The position numbers and the translations under genes were made by a program. From Rhizophagus clarus (taxonomy: Eukaryota > Glomeromycota > Glomeromycetes > Glomerales > Glomeraceae): a stretch of DNA of 64,000 nt. Where the stretch lies: assembly GCA_015698045.1 (NCBI GenBank), contig BLAL01000297.1:62001-126000 (forward strand), given 5' to 3'. Below the pieces are notes generated by a model, which was given only the letters and a program-made list of their open reading frames with translations, did no database searches and had not been told where the DNA came from. Numbering within the stretch: position 1 is the stretch's first letter; every line of letters begins with the position of its first letter. This document shows, piece after piece, positions 63,483 to 64,000 of the stretch.

Positions 63483-64000
63483 AGATAAATTATTTGAACT
63501 ATCTTGAAGCTTCTGATATAGTATGTATATTATATGAGGACACAGATAATACAAATACAAATACAACTGAGTCCAGCCTCAAAAGTTTTAAACATTTAAT
63601 TTTACTAAAAGCTTCATACAAAATTGGCATACAAGTTCAAATTTTACTATATTATATAAATTACGATATTTAAAAATCCAACAATTACATTTTAGAGGTT
63701 TTTATACTGTTTAATTTATCCTAATAATATGAATCTAACAATATAAAATTTATATTTGAAGCATAAATATTACTAGGATTGTAGACTTTTTTTTTGGAAA
63801 ATTAAGCTAAAGTTAACAATATGACGAATTACACTGATTTTTAGAAATATAATTATGTAATAAATATATAGTAATAGTAAATTAATTTTTTATGTCATTG
63901 CGAAAAAAATTGTGAAATTTGATTCACTAAATATCAATAAATCAATAATATAAAATGGTATACCAGTAATCAAAACTTCGGAATTTTTAATTTTAATTAA
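63483..64000. other. AT-rich sequence at window end
   Basis: Could be the interior of the presumed Helitron, but minus-strand reading shows stops in all frames and no recognisable helicase motif. Nothing else is supported. Confidence 0.45.

Overview
This is about 64 kb of very AT-rich eukaryotic nuclear DNA. Genes are split by short GT-AG introns (about 60-120 bp) and separated by long A/T homopolymer tracts, with many decayed transposons. The gene content suggests an early-diverging fungus, most likely a Glomeromycotina (arbuscular mycorrhizal, Rhizophagus-like) species: F-box proteins, a Sel1-type relic, a Ufo1-like F-box/WD40/UIM protein, a membrane-anchored GT5 synthase, and a large accessory region full of lineage-restricted repeats. 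The organism is an inference from style and content; I had no database.

Region 1 (1-34 kb) is mostly housekeeping. After about 4 kb of repeats come a broken LARGE-like GT49 glycosyltransferase (minus), mitochondrial ribosomal protein uL11m (plus), a 12-exon F-box/WD40/UIM gene (minus), and divergently from it a 12-exon methylenetetrahydrofolate reductase (plus). A C2H2 zinc-finger gene and an F-box gene (both minus) follow. About 4 kb of degraded sequence then precedes a second zinc-finger gene, a broken TDG/MUG-type glycosylase, a small unknown gene, a THEP1-type NTPase, an unknown 192-aa gene, a type II membrane GT5 synthase and a 15-exon P-type cation ATPase with an unusual N-terminal extension. 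For the larger genes I reconstructed exon chains whose summed lengths are whole codons.

Region 2 (34-63 kb) is the striking part. It is a minus-strand array of one multigene family that I do not recognise. Two copies are intact: A (34686..38198, 1,014 aa) and B (43176..47063, 1,129 aa). Two are long but frameshifted: C (49422..52097) and D (59989..62760). Two are relics: E (40365..41575) and F (about 55998..56825). All share a seven-exon layout. A and B, and mostly C and D, keep identical exon lengths and phases in exons 1-5. Exons 1-6 encode a predicted all-helical domain of about 337 aa. Exon 7 encodes a fast-evolving acidic tail with coiled-coil repeats, 59-63 aa tandem repeats, a PPxY motif, and a conserved short beta-prone motif followed by a helix at the C terminus. 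Upstream flanks are duplicated along with the genes.

Transposons have invaded this array. They include a Harbinger-like MITE (TTA duplication) in an intron of copy C, a pogo-like MITE (TA duplication) inside a 115-bp tandem repeat, a hAT transposase relic holding a hAT-type MITE with a perfect 8-bp duplication, a Tc1/mariner fragment joined to relic F, and a probable Helitron 3' end near 63.1 kb.
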